The position numbers were made by a program, and so were the translations under genes. The notes beneath the pieces are model-generated. The model ran no database searches and had not been told where the DNA came from. It worked only from the letters and a program-made list of their open reading frames with translations. A stretch of DNA of 64,000 nucleotides from Micromonospora sp. WMMD812 (lineage in GTDB: Bacteria > Actinomycetota > Actinomycetes > Mycobacteriales > Micromonosporaceae), in NCBI RefSeq assembly GCF_027497215.1, contig NZ_CP114904.1:5661001-5725000 (forward strand), given 5' to 3'. Below are positions 42,563-52,137 of this stretch, one piece after another; position 1 is the stretch's first letter; each line of letters starts with the position of its first letter.

Positions 42563-44203
42563 ATGACCGAGTACGAGTCCGACCCGCAGCGCCGGCCGGC
42601 CCCCACCGACGCCGAGCCGTCGCACCCCACCGCCGAGCTGCCGCGCGTGGAGCGCGCGCAGTCCGACTCCCCGACCACCGAGCCGGCCGTGGCCGGCACG
42701 GTTGCCCGGGACAACGACCAGACCGTCGCTGACGACGCCCCGGGCGCCATCACCCCGGAGCCCGCCCGCGTCGACGTCTCCGGCGCGACCGGGACCGGGC
42801 CGGACGCCGACCCGACGGTGCCGGTCGCGACCGCCGGCGGCGCTCCCGTCGGCCCCCACGCGGCCTACCAGCCGCCGGCCGCCGTCCCCGCCCAGCCCGG
42901 CCACCCCGTCTCCGGGCAGCCCGGCCACCCGATCTCCGGTCACCCGGCGCCCGGCCACCCGCAGCCGGCGGCCGGCGGCTACTCCGGCGGCCACTGGTAC
43001 CCGGGCCAGCAGTCCGGCTGGACCGGCGGGGGTCAGCCGGGTGCGTACGGGCAGCAGCCGCAGCACGCGGCGCACCCGGGACCGTACGGACAGCCGCAGC
43101 ACGCGGGTCAGCCCGTACCGCCGTGGACGCCGGGCGGCCAGCACACCGGGCCGCGTCCCGGTCGGGTCGCCAAGTTCGCCGGCGCCGGCGTCGCGGTGCT
43201 CGCCCTGATGCTCGGCTCCGGCGTCGCCGGCGGCGCGCTCGCGCTCGCCGTGGACGGTGACGGCGGCGGCATCACCCGCACGTACTCCGCCGCCCCGGTC
43301 ATCAACGGCGCCGACCTGCCGCGGATCGCCGCCTCGGTGCAGGACAGCGTCGTCTCCATCGCCACCGAGAACGGCGAAGGCTCGGGTGTGATCCTCACCG
43401 CCGACGGCTACGTGCTCACCAACAACCACGTGGTCGCGTCGGCCAACGGCGACACCGTGCGGGTGGTCTTCGCCGACGGCAAGAGCGCCGAGGCGGAGAT
43501 CAAGGGCACCGACCCCAAGACCGACCTCGCGGTCGTCAAGGCCAGCGGGGTGAGCGGCCTGAAGCCGGCCACCTTCGGCGACAGCGACGGGATGCAGGTC
43601 GGCGACCAGGTGCTCGCGCTGGGCAGCCCGCTCGGCCTGCAGGGCTCGGTCACCGCCGGCATCCTCAGCGCCCGGGACCGCACCATCCAGGCCGGTGAGG
43701 GCCAGGAGCAGGACCCGCGCCAGGGGGCGAGCTCCATCGCCGGGCTGCTGCAGACCGACGCGCCGATCAACCCGGGCAACTCCGGTGGCGCGCTGGTCAA
43801 CACCCGGGGCGAGGTGATCGGCATCAACACCGCGATCGCCACCTCCGGGCAGAGCACCGGCAACATCGGCGTCGGCTTCGCCATCCCGAGCAACAAGGCC
43901 AAGGACGTCGCGGGCAAGCTCCAGCGCGGCGAGAAGGTGAGCCACCCGTCGCTCGGCGTCAGCGTGAACATGGCCGAGGGCGGCGGCGCGCTGGTCGCGG
44001 CGGTCACCTCGGGCAGCCCGGCTGAGAAGGCCGGCCTCCAGCGCGGCGACGTCATCACCCGCTTCGGCAACACGATGATCAACGACTCGGACGACCTGGT
44101 CGGCGCCGTCCAGGCCGGCAAGGTCGGCGACCGGGTCGAGGTGCACTACAAGCGGAACGGTTCCGAGGCGACGGCGACCGTGACGCTCGCCGAGACGTCC
44201 TGA
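42563..44203 (+). CDS. HtrA/PepD-like membrane serine protease with PDZ domain
   Basis: 546 residues. The N-terminal ~195 residues are cytoplasmic, Pro/Gly/Gln-rich, with repeated GQPGHP and QPQHAA elements. One helix (FAGAGVAVLALMLGSGVAGGALALAV) then anchors the trypsin-like domain: catalytic His289 (LTNNHVVAS), Asp321 (KTDLAVVK) and Ser407 (NPGNSGGALV). The C-terminal PDZ is HPSLGVSVNMAEGGGALVAAV. Envelope quality control. It follows the kinase by 62 bp and is likely under its regulator's control. A palindromic terminator follows. Confidence 0.94.
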   Translation: MTEYESDPQRRPAPTDAEPSHPTAELPRVERAQSDSPTTEPAVAGTVARDNDQTVADDAPGAITPEPARVDVSGATGTGPDADPTVPVATAGGAPVGPHAAYQPPAAVPAQPGHPVSGQPGHPISGHPAPGHPQPAAGGYSGGHWYPGQQSGWTGGGQPGAYGQQPQHAAHPGPYGQPQHAGQPVPPWTPGGQHTGPRPGRVAKFAGAGVAVLALMLGSGVAGGALALAVDGDGGGITRTYSAAPVINGADLPRIAASVQDSVVSIATENGEGSGVILTADGYVLTNNHVVASANGDTVRVVFADGKSAEAEIKGTDPKTDLAVVKASGVSGLKPATFGDSDGMQVGDQVLALGSPLGLQGSVTAGILSARDRTIQAGEGQEQDPRQGASSIAGLLQTDAPINPGNSGGALVNTRGEVIGINTAIATSGQSTGNIGVGFAIPSNKAKDVAGKLQRGEKVSHPSLGVSVNMAEGGGALVAAVTSGSPAEKAGLQRGDVITRFGNTMINDSDDLVGAVQAGKVGDRVEVHYKRNGSEATATVTLAETS

Positions 44204-44290
44204 CCGACACCTGAACCTGCCTCCTCCCTCCGGCGGCGGGTGACGGGGCCAAGGGGGTTGGCTCCGTCGCCCGCCGCCACCCTTCCCGCC

Positions 44291-44325
44291 GACGGCGGTT
44301 CACCCGATCCGGGTGAACCGCCGTC
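44291..44325. terminator. Perfect 16-bp hairpin after htrA-like gene
   Basis: GACGGCGGTTCACCCG at 44291-44306 pairs exactly with 44310-44325 across a 3-base ATC loop. Confidence 0.8.
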
Positions 44326-44372
44326 ACCCGTAGCGGGGGCAGTCTCGGCGGGACCGGTGAGGGGAGGGCGGG

Positions 44373-45044
44373 ATGAGCACGGCAGCCGAGGCCCGCGAGG
44401 ACCAGCGGATCCAGCAGGACGTCCTGGCCGAGCTGGCCTGGGACGCCGAGGCGCAGCCGAACGAGATCGGCGTGAGTGTCGAACGGGGTGTGGTCACCCT
44501 GACCGGCTGGGTGGACAGCTCCGCCCGCCGATGGGCCGCGACCCGCTGTGCGCAGCGCGTACGCGGGGTGCGGGCGGTCGCCGACGACATCGAGGTGGAC
44601 CTGCCCGGCAGCCCGGGCGCCACCGACCCGGAGATCGCCATCGCCGCCGGCCGGGCGCTGGAATGGGACAGCTTCGTGCCCGCCGAGCGGCTCGACGTGA
44701 CGGTGGCCAACGGCTGGGTGATGCTCCGCGGCGAGGTCGAGTTCGGGTGGCAGCGGCGCGCCGCCGAGCGGGAGCTGCGCCGGCTGCGGGGAGTCCGCGG
44801 GATCACCAACCTCATCGAGGTACGGCCGCCCGCCCCGACGGACACCGACCGGATGCTCCGCGACGTACGCCGGGCGCTGGGCCGCGCCGTCGGCACCGAG
44901 CGGGTGTCGGTGGCCGTGGACGGCGACACGCTCGTCATCAGCGGGGTCGTGCGCTCCTGGTGGGAACGGGACCAGGCGGAACGGGTGGCCTGGTCGGCTC
45001 CTGGCGTCCGGGCGGTGGAGGACCAGCTGCTCGTCGGCGAGTGA
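44373..45044 (+). CDS. BON-domain protein (three BON units)
   Basis: 223 residues without a signal peptide. Three BON-like units are visible: IQQDVLAELAWDAEAQPNEIGVS..., EIAIAAGRALEWDSFVPAERLDVT... and RRALGRAVGTERVSVAVDGDTL.... Each has the VxVxxGxVxLxGxV pattern (GVVTLTGWVDS; GWVMLRGEVEF; DTLVISGVVRSW). BON domains bind membranes or small ligands. ATG 44373 follows GGGAGGGCGGG. Probably a stress-related cytoplasmic or peripheral membrane protein. Confidence 0.85.
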   Translation: MSTAAEAREDQRIQQDVLAELAWDAEAQPNEIGVSVERGVVTLTGWVDSSARRWAATRCAQRVRGVRAVADDIEVDLPGSPGATDPEIAIAAGRALEWDSFVPAERLDVTVANGWVMLRGEVEFGWQRRAAERELRRLRGVRGITNLIEVRPPAPTDTDRMLRDVRRALGRAVGTERVSVAVDGDTLVISGVVRSWWERDQAERVAWSAPGVRAVEDQLLVGE

Positions 45045-45155
45045 CCACACGTCCGGGTTGTCCGGTTTATCATCGATGCCATCGGGGAAAGCGGCGGCGA
45101 CCACGCGTACCGGCAGCCAGCGGAGGGCCCACTCCGGGGACCAACGGGAGGACTC

Positions 45156-46274
45156 GTGGCCGTGAACCACCCGCCGACCGGTCGCCCAGACGACCGGCCG
45201 CTGCGGATCGCCATGGTCGTCCCGCCGTGGTTGACCGTGCCCCCGCCCGGCTACGGCGGGTTGGAGCAGGTGGTGGCGGGGCTGGTGGACGCCCTCACCG
45301 ACCAGGGGCACGCGGTGACCCTGTTCGGCACCGGCGACCGGCACGGCACCGCCGCGCAGGGCTTCGTCTCGACGGAACCGGCCGTGCAGTACGAGCGACT
45401 CGGCGAGGCGCTGCCGGAGCTGGCCCACCTGGCTCGGGTGCGGCGTCGCATCGGTCCGGCGGACTTCGACGTGATCCACGACCACACCACCATCGGTCCG
45501 CTGGTCGCCGGGCGGCGGGCGGTGCCGACGGTGGCGACGGTGCACGGCAACCCGGTGGGCGAGTACGGCGACGTGCTCAGCGACACCGACCAGGGGGTCG
45601 GCCTGGTCGCCATCTCACACGCCCAGCGTCGGCTGAACCCGGGACTGCCCTGGGTCGGCACGGTGCACAACGCGCTTGACCTGCGGACGCTCCCGCGGAA
45701 GACCGCGCCCGGCCCGGGGCCGGTGCTCTGGCTCGCCCGGTTCAGCCCCGACAAGGGGCCGGACGTCGCGATCCGCGCCTGCCGCGAGGCCGGGCTGCCG
45801 CTGCTGCTGGCCGGCAAGTGCAACGAGCCGCCCGAACGCCGCTACTACGACGAGGTGGTGGCGCCGATGCTCGGCGACGACGTCGAGGTGGTGCTCAACG
45901 CCGATCGGGCGGCGACGCTGCGGATGCTGGTCGACGCCCGCTGCCTGATCATGCCGATCCAGTGGGAGGAGCCGTTCGGCATGGTGATGGTGGAGGCGAT
46001 GGCGACGGGCACGCCGGTGGTCGCGCTCGGCCGGGGCGCCGTGCCGGAGCTGGTCCGGGATGGGGTGACCGGGCTGATCTGCCGCGGTGCCGCGGAGTTG
46101 CCGGCGGCCCTGCGGGCGGTGGAGCGGCTCGACCCGGCCGACTGCGTGGCGCACGTGGCGGAGAACTTCTCGACCACCCGGATGGCGGAGGGCTACACGG
46201 CGGTCTACCGGCTGGTCGCCGCCGGTGCCACCGCGCTCGGCGTACGCGAGCCGGCGCCGGTCAGCGTCCGCTGA
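45156..46274 (+). CDS. Glycosyltransferase family 4
   Basis: 372 residues from GTG (AVNHPPTGRPDDRPLRIAMV). The GT-B features are PPPGYGGLEQVVAGLVDALTDQGHAVTLF, FDVIHDHTTIGPL, and in the C-terminal half PVLWLARFSPDKGPDVAIRAC with PIQWEEPFGMVMVEAMATGTPVVALGRGAVPELV. Donor probably a nucleotide sugar; acceptor unknown. GGGAGG precedes the start. Confidence 0.9.
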   Translation: MAVNHPPTGRPDDRPLRIAMVVPPWLTVPPPGYGGLEQVVAGLVDALTDQGHAVTLFGTGDRHGTAAQGFVSTEPAVQYERLGEALPELAHLARVRRRIGPADFDVIHDHTTIGPLVAGRRAVPTVATVHGNPVGEYGDVLSDTDQGVGLVAISHAQRRLNPGLPWVGTVHNALDLRTLPRKTAPGPGPVLWLARFSPDKGPDVAIRACREAGLPLLLAGKCNEPPERRYYDEVVAPMLGDDVEVVLNADRAATLRMLVDARCLIMPIQWEEPFGMVMVEAMATGTPVVALGRGAVPELVRDGVTGLICRGAAELPAALRAVERLDPADCVAHVAENFSTTRMAEGYTAVYRLVAAGATALGVREPAPVSVR

Positions 46275-46406
46275 CGCCGATTCAGACCCGGGCGGCGGCC
46301 AGCCCGGCGATCGCCGCGTCCAGCCGGACGGCGCCGGCCCGTCGCGAGCGCGGCCGGGGTCGAGCCGGCGACCGGGCCGGCCGCCGCGCGGCACGGTCGT
46401 GCCAGG

Positions 46407-47246
46407 ATGAACGGCATGGCGGGGGGACCGGTGGCGTTCGTGCTCGGGGGCGGAGGTGTGCTCGGGGCGGTCGAGGTCGGCATGCTGCGCGCCCTGTTCC
46501 GCGCCGGCATCCAGCCCGATCTCGTGCTCGGCACGTCGATCGGCGCGGTCAACGGCGCGCTGGTCGCCGCCGACCCGTCCGAGGCGGTCACCGACCGGCT
46601 GGTCCGGCTCTGGGCCTCGCCGGAGGCGAGCGAGGTGTACGGCGACTCGGTGGCCCGGCAGCTGCGCCGGTTCGCGGCCCGGACCCACCTGCACTCACCC
46701 CGACCGCTGCGCCGGCTGCTCGAGGCCGAGCTCGGGCCCGACACCACCTTCGCCGACCTGCGGGTGCCCTTCCGGTGCTGCGCGGCGCACATCGAGCGCG
46801 CCGCCGAGCACTGGTTCGACAGCGGGCCGGTGGTTCCGGCGGTGCTGGCGTCCGCGTCGGTGCCCGGCCTGCTCCCGCCCACCGAGATCGACGGCGCGCA
46901 CTACATCGACGGCGGGATCGTCAACTCCATCCCGATCGGCGAGGCGGTCGCCGCCGGGGCCACCCGGGTCTTCGTCCTCCAGGTCGGCCGGATCGAGCGG
47001 GAGCTGTCGCCGCCCCGCCGGCCCTGGGAGATCGCCCAGGTCGCCTTCGAGATCGCCCGGCGACACCGGTTCTTCCGCGAGATGGCAGCCCTGCCCGACG
47101 GGGTGGAGGTGCACGTGCTGCCCACCGGTGGGCTGAATCCGCGCGACGACACGCCCTGGGCCTACCGGGACATGGCGGCGGTGGGACGGCGGATCAGCCG
47201 GGCCTACACCGCCTCCCGGCGGTACCTGGCCAACCTGGAGCGTTGA
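46407..47246 (+). CDS. Patatin-like phospholipase
   Basis: 279 residues. The oxyanion loop VLGGGGVLGAVEVG, nucleophile Ser44 in GTSIG and catalytic Asp168 in YIDGGIV form the patatin Ser-Asp dyad. There is no signal peptide. It overlaps the downstream acyltransferase by one base (TGATG), so hydrolysis and re-acylation of lipids could be coupled. ATG 46407; ATG 46416 is also possible. Confidence 0.92.
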   Translation: MNGMAGGPVAFVLGGGGVLGAVEVGMLRALFRAGIQPDLVLGTSIGAVNGALVAADPSEAVTDRLVRLWASPEASEVYGDSVARQLRRFAARTHLHSPRPLRRLLEAELGPDTTFADLRVPFRCCAAHIERAAEHWFDSGPVVPAVLASASVPGLLPPTEIDGAHYIDGGIVNSIPIGEAVAAGATRVFVLQVGRIERELSPPRRPWEIAQVAFEIARRHRFFREMAALPDGVEVHVLPTGGLNPRDDTPWAYRDMAAVGRRISRAYTASRRYLANLER

Positions 47247-48268
47247 TGCCACTGCCACCGCGGTGGGTACGGCGGGTGCTGCTGGCGCCCGCCGTGGTGG
47301 TCCTCGCGTTCGCGGTGGTCACCACGCTGCCGGTCTGGGCGCTGCTCGCGGTGGCCCTGTCACCGCTGGTCCCGGGCCGGCTGCGCCCGCTGCGCCTGCT
47401 CTGGATCGGCTGCGTCTACCTGGTCTGGGACGCGGCAGCGCTGCTCGCGCTCTTCGCGCTCTGGCTCGCCGCCGGCTTCGGCCTCCGGGAACGCTCGCCG
47501 GCCTTCCAGCGCGCCCACTACCAGCTCGCCGGCTGGTTCCTGCGCGTGCTGTTCTGGCAGGCCCGGTGGACGCTGCGGCTGCGGATCGACGTGGTCGGCA
47601 CCGACCCGGACACCGCGCTGCCCGGCCGGCCGGAGCTGGTGCTCTGCCGGCACGCCGGGCCCGGCGACTCGTTCATCCTGATCCACGCGCTGGTGAACTG
47701 GTTCCGACGCGAGCCGCGGATCGTGCTGAAGGAGAGCCTCCAGTGGGACCCGGCGATCGACGTGCTGCTCAACCGGTTGCCGAACCGCTTCATCGCGCCA
47801 CCGCGGGACGGCGACCAGGGAGAGGAGCTGCTGCGGCAGATCGCGCACCTCGCGACCGGGCTGGACGACGACGACGCGTTCGTGATCTTTCCGGAGGGCG
47901 GCAACTTCACCCCTCGCCGACGGCTGCGCGCCATCGCCCGGCTCCGCTCGCTCGGTCTGGAGCGGATGGCGCGGCGCGCGGAACGGATGCGGCACGTGCT
48001 CGCCCCGCGGCCCGGCGGGGTGCTGGCCGCGCTGGACGCCGCGCGGGAGGCCGGGGTGATCTTCGTGGCGCACACCGGGCTGGATCGGATGATCACCGTC
48101 ACCGATGTCTGGCGCGAGTTGCCCATGGACAAGCGGATCGTGATGCGGTTCTGGTCGGTGCCGCCGGAGGAGGTTCCGGCCGACCGGCAGGAGCGCATCG
48201 ACTGGCTCTTCGACTGGTGGGCGCGGATCGACGAATGGATAGCGGCCAATCATGACGGCGCCGCGTAG
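47246..48268 (+). CDS. PlsC-like lysophospholipid acyltransferase
   Basis: 340 residues. Two N-terminal helices (VRRVLLAPAVVVLAFAVVT, LVWDAAALLALFALWLAAGF) and then a degenerate acyltransferase: H-x4-D in LCRHAGPGDSF, VLKESLQWDPAIDVLLNRLPNRFI and IFPEGGNFTPRRR. It is larger than classical PlsC. It is translationally coupled to the patatin gene. Likely role: acylation of lysophospholipids in the inner leaflet. Confidence 0.88.
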   Translation: MPLPPRWVRRVLLAPAVVVLAFAVVTTLPVWALLAVALSPLVPGRLRPLRLLWIGCVYLVWDAAALLALFALWLAAGFGLRERSPAFQRAHYQLAGWFLRVLFWQARWTLRLRIDVVGTDPDTALPGRPELVLCRHAGPGDSFILIHALVNWFRREPRIVLKESLQWDPAIDVLLNRLPNRFIAPPRDGDQGEELLRQIAHLATGLDDDDAFVIFPEGGNFTPRRRLRAIARLRSLGLERMARRAERMRHVLAPRPGGVLAALDAAREAGVIFVAHTGLDRMITVTDVWRELPMDKRIVMRFWSVPPEEVPADRQERIDWLFDWWARIDEWIAANHDGAA

Positions 48269-48277
48269 GGTGCGGTC

Positions 48278-48598
48278 GTGGACCAGATCAGCGTGGTGAC
48301 GACGGTGGTGGACGCGCGCTCGGTCGCCGACGTGCTGGCGGCCGCCGCCGTCGCCGGCCGGCTGGCCGCCTGCGCGCAGGTGGGCGGGCAGGTGGACAGC
48401 ACGTACTGGTGGCGCTCCGGGGTGGAGACCAGCACCGAGTGGTCGGTCCAGTTCAAGACCGCGCCGGACCGGGTGGTCGCGCTGGTCGAGCAGATCCGGG
48501 CCAGCCACCCGTACGAGGTCCCGGAGATCCTGGTGACCCGGGTGGAGAGCGGCGACCCGGCGTACGCGACCTGGGTGTACGAGCACACCCGTTCCTGA
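48278..48598 (+). CDS. cutA: CutA1-like divalent-ion tolerance protein
   Basis: 106 residues from GTG. The family marks are VVTTVVDARSVADVLAAAAV, LAACAQVGGQVDSTYWWRSGVETSTEWSV and HPYEVPEILVTRVESGDPAYATWV. A trimeric small protein originally linked to copper tolerance; its precise role is unclear. It starts nine bases after the acyltransferase stop. Confidence 0.93.
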   Translation: MDQISVVTTVVDARSVADVLAAAAVAGRLAACAQVGGQVDSTYWWRSGVETSTEWSVQFKTAPDRVVALVEQIRASHPYEVPEILVTRVESGDPAYATWVYEHTRS

Positions 48599-48646
48599 GT
48601 ACGCGCACTCTGGTCCGGGCACCCGGCGGGTGTCCACGATGGCCCG

Positions 48647-51600
48647 GTGGAGAACAGCCCCTACCCCTGCCCCGCGTGCGGCGCCCCGGCCGACCTGATG
48701 GGCGGCTGCACCGGCTGCCGCCGGCCGCCCGACCGGGAGGCCGCCGAGGTGATCCGGCTCGACCGGGACCTCGTCGCGCTCGGCGCGGACGTGGAGCGGG
48801 CGCGGCTCGCGTACGCCGAGCTGGCCGCGCGGTTCCAGCACACCCGGCAGCGCCGGGCGGAGTTGGCCGACCGCGTCCGAGCCCGGGTGGCCGCGCCGGT
48901 CGTACCGCTGCCGGAGCGGCTGCCGCCGCGGCCCCCCGCGGATCCCGGGCAGCCGGAGACGTCGGCCCGTACGATGCAGGGTCTGCTCTTCGTCCTTGGT
49001 GGACTGCTGCTCGGCACCGCCGCGGTGGTCTTCACCGCGGTGGCCTGGGCGTCCGTCGGGATCGTCGGGCGGGCGCTGATCCTGGCCGCGTTCACCGCGC
49101 TCGCCCTGACCGGGCCGCTGGTCGCGGTGCGGCGCGGGCTGCGCGGCACCGCGGAGACGTTCGCCGCGGTGGGGCTGCTCCTGGTGCTCCTCGACGGGTA
49201 CGCCGCCTGGTCGGTGGATCTGGGCGGAGTGGCCGACTGGCCCGGCACCCGCTACGCCGCGCTGGTCGGGGGGGCCAGCGCGGCGGTGGCGGCGGGGTAC
49301 GCCCGGCTCAGCCGGTTGACCGGGCCGTGGTTCGCGGCACTGGTGGCGGCCCAGCCGGTCCTGCCGCTGCTCGTCGCGGAGGCCGGGCCGGCCGCTGACG
49401 GCTGGGCGGCGACGCTGGTCGGCGTGGCGCTGCTGGACCTCGCGGTGCTGGCCGCCCTGACCCGGGGGGCGGCGCGCGGCGGGGCGGCGCTGGTCGCCGG
49501 GCGCGTGCTGGCCTGGACGGGGTTCGGCCTGGCGCTGGTGGCGGCAGCCGGCGGCGCGCTGGTGTCGCTAGGGCAGGGCCGGGCGGCGGGCACGCCGCTG
49601 CTGGCCGGCCTGCCGCTGCTCCTGGTGGCCGCCACCGTGGCCGGCGCGGCGCTGCTCGCTGGTGACCAGACGTTCCGGCAGGTGGCCATCGGGGCGCTCG
49701 TGCCGGTGCTCGGGGCCGGGCTGCTGCGCCCGGTGGCCGAGCTGCGCCCGTCCGAGCTGCTGCTGGCCACGGCGGTGGTCGCGGCGGGGCTGGCCGGGGG
49801 CGTCGTCCTGCTCCCGACCGGATGGCGTCGCGGCCCGCGGGTCGCGGCGCTGCTGGTGGCGGCCGGCGCGACGGCGGTCACCGTCGTGCTCACCGCCCTG
49901 TTCGCACTCAACACCGTCGGCCGTTCACTGCCGCCGTGGGGTGGCGGCGGCCTTGGTCCGGATCTCGCCTGGGGCTGGCAACTGCCGGTCGCCGTGGCGC
50001 TGGCCGTGGCCGCGGTGTCGCTGTCGGCGCCCCGCGCCGTGCGGTCGCTGGCCGGGCCGGTCGGCCTGGCGGTGACCCTGCTCGCGGTGCCCGCCGGCTG
50101 GCCGTCGCCGTGGCCGGCGGTGGTCGCCGTCGACCTGGTCGGAGCCGCGGTGCTGCTGCTCGCGGTGGCCGGGCGTCCTCGGTGGGCCGGTCCGGTGCCG
50201 GCCACGGCCGCCGCGGGGGCGCTGCTGCTGGGGCACGGGCTGCTCGTGGCGCTGGCCGCGCCGGTCGGGGCGCTGACCGCACTCGGGTCGGTGGTGGTGC
50301 TCGGGCTGGTGGTGGCCGCCCTCGGCCGTCGGGCACCCGCGGCACCGGTCGCGGTCACCGGGCCGGCCCTGACCGCCGCGCTGCTCGCGGTGCCGGCCGG
50401 TGTCGCCGTCGCCCTCCTCGCCAGCGGCGCGCCCTCCTGGTGGCAGTCCCGGGGCGCGTTGGCCGCCGCCGGGCTGCTGTTCGCGGCGCTGCTCGCGGTC
50501 CGCCGCCACTGGCCCGAGCTGGGCGGGTACGCCTCGACCGCGCTCGCCGCCGCGCTGACGGTGGCCGGCGTCGCGCCGGTGCTGGTGCCCGCCGACGAGC
50601 CGGTGGCGCTCTACGCCGCGCTGGCGGTGCTGCCGCTGGCGGCCGGTCTGCGATCCCACGGCGACGACGTGCTTCGGACGGGCGGAAGCGTCCTCGTGGT
50701 GGTGACCGGGGCCGCGGCCGCGCCGGCGCTGCTGGCGGCGCTGGTCACCCCGTACGGGCGGACGGTCGCGATCTGGTCCGGCCCGCCGGTGGCGGACGCG
50801 GTGCCGGCGTCCCTCCCGTCCGGGCTGGCCCTGGTGGTGCTGGCGGTCGCCGCGGCGCTGGCCGGTCGGGCATACCGCGCGTCGCGGTGGACGGCGCTGC
50901 TCGCCGCCCTGCCGTTCGCCGCCGCCGCGTGTCCGGTGCTGCTGGTCGCGGCCGGAGCGCCCTGGCCGGTGACGCCGGCGGTCTCCCTGCTCCTCGGTGT
51001 GGCGGCGCTCCTGGCCGCGGCCCTGGCCGCCCCACGCCGGCTGCTCGTCCCGGTCACCGTGCCGGTCGGGCTGCCGCTGGTGGCCGCCAGCCTGGCCGGG
51101 CTGGTCGCCACCCGGGCGGGCACGCTCGCCGGCCTGGGCGTGCTGGTGGTCGCCGCGACGGTGGCCGGCGCGGCGGGACGGCGGGTCGAGGCGCGGATCG
51201 TCGGCAGCCTGGCGGCGGTAGCGGCGGGCGTGGCCTTCGCGCTCGCCGCGTCGCTCGCCGGGGGGCTGCCGCTCCGCGAGGCGGCGTTCGCCGTGCTCGG
51301 CGTGGCCGCGCTGACCCTGGCCGCGGCAGCGGTGACCGCCGGAGCGGCATCGCGTCGGCGGGTGCTGGACGTCGCGGCCCAGGCGGTGGCGCTGGTCGCG
51401 CTCCTGCTCGCCGTCGGCGCGTTGCGGCACGCGGCGGCGATCTGCGTCCTGTGGGGTGCCGCGGTCGGCGTACGGGTGCTGCGCCGGGGTGAGCCGGTCG
51501 ACCGGCGCTGGGCCTTCGCCGGCATCGCAGGCGGCAGCGAGCTGATCGGCGCCTGGCTGCTGCTGGCCAGCGGCGGGGTGGTGCTGCTCGAGGCGTACAC

Positions 51601-52012
51601 CCTGCCGGCGGCGGCGCTCGCCCTCGCCGCCGGTCTGACGGCGTTGCGGAGCCGGCCGGAGCTGACCAGTTGGCTCGCGTTCGGCCCGGGGCTCGGCGCG
51701 GCCCTGTTGCCCGGCCTGGTGTCGGTGCTGGTGGCGCCGGAGCCGCAACCGTGGCGGCGGCTGCTGCTCGGCGTCGCGGCGCTCGGGGCGGTGCTCGGCG
51801 GCTCCACCCGTCGCTGGCAGGCCCCGGTGCTGCTCGGCGGCGCGACCCTGGCCGTGCTCGCGCTGCACGAACTGGTCCGCGGCTGGGACCTGCTACCCCG
51901 GTGGATCTTCCTGGCGGCCGGTGGCCTCGCGCTCATCGGGCTGGCCGCCACCTACGAGCGCCGCCGGCGGGACCTGCTCCGGCTTCGGGGCGCGGTGGGC
52001 CGGATGGGCTGA
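48647..52012 (+). CDS. Very large polytopic membrane protein with N-terminal zinc ribbon
   Basis: 1,121 residues. The first 30 residues hold a zinc ribbon (YPCPACGAPADLMGGCTGCRR), followed by a coiled-coil-like helix (VIRLDRDLVALGADVERARLAYAEL) and, from about residue 110, some 25-30 hydrophobic helices of extreme Ala/Leu/Val bias with almost no polar residues. No transporter motif is recognisable. GTG 48647. Similar proteins (SCO7460-like, annotated permease or DUF2157-like) are known only as conserved actinobacterial membrane proteins. Function unknown. Confidence 0.8.
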   Translation: MENSPYPCPACGAPADLMGGCTGCRRPPDREAAEVIRLDRDLVALGADVERARLAYAELAARFQHTRQRRAELADRVRARVAAPVVPLPERLPPRPPADPGQPETSARTMQGLLFVLGGLLLGTAAVVFTAVAWASVGIVGRALILAAFTALALTGPLVAVRRGLRGTAETFAAVGLLLVLLDGYAAWSVDLGGVADWPGTRYAALVGGASAAVAAGYARLSRLTGPWFAALVAAQPVLPLLVAEAGPAADGWAATLVGVALLDLAVLAALTRGAARGGAALVAGRVLAWTGFGLALVAAAGGALVSLGQGRAAGTPLLAGLPLLLVAATVAGAALLAGDQTFRQVAIGALVPVLGAGLLRPVAELRPSELLLATAVVAAGLAGGVVLLPTGWRRGPRVAALLVAAGATAVTVVLTALFALNTVGRSLPPWGGGGLGPDLAWGWQLPVAVALAVAAVSLSAPRAVRSLAGPVGLAVTLLAVPAGWPSPWPAVVAVDLVGAAVLLLAVAGRPRWAGPVPATAAAGALLLGHGLLVALAAPVGALTALGSVVVLGLVVAALGRRAPAAPVAVTGPALTAALLAVPAGVAVALLASGAPSWWQSRGALAAAGLLFAALLAVRRHWPELGGYASTALAAALTVAGVAPVLVPADEPVALYAALAVLPLAAGLRSHGDDVLRTGGSVLVVVTGAAAAPALLAALVTPYGRTVAIWSGPPVADAVPASLPSGLALVVLAVAAALAGRAYRASRWTALLAALPFAAAACPVLLVAAGAPWPVTPAVSLLLGVAALLAAALAAPRRLLVPVTVPVGLPLVAASLAGLVATRAGTLAGLGVLVVAATVAGAAGRRVEARIVGSLAAVAAGVAFALAASLAGGLPLREAAFAVLGVAALTLAAAAVTAGAASRRRVLDVAAQAVALVALLLAVGALRHAAAICVLWGAAVGVRVLRRGEPVDRRWAFAGIAGGSELIGAWLLLASGGVVLLEAYTLPAAALALAAGLTALRSRPELTSWLAFGPGLGAALLPGLVSVLVAPEPQPWRRLLLGVAALGAVLGGSTRRWQAPVLLGGATLAVLALHELVRGWDLLPRWIFLAAGGLALIGLAATYERRRRDLLRLRGAVGRMG

Positions 52013-52137
52013 GGGTAGGGCCTGCCCTACCCCTCATTCGGGGGCTGTCAGGGTTACTCAGCGCAACCGATCTCCGGAGACTCGATGATGGGGGTCGAGC
52101 CGTACGGGCGGCCGGACCACGAGGAACGGGAGCGGCG

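Noticed and set aside
46275..46406. Extra gene between glycosyltransferase and patatin
   Set aside because: Open frames here have no ribosome site or motif; it reads as plain intergenic sequence.
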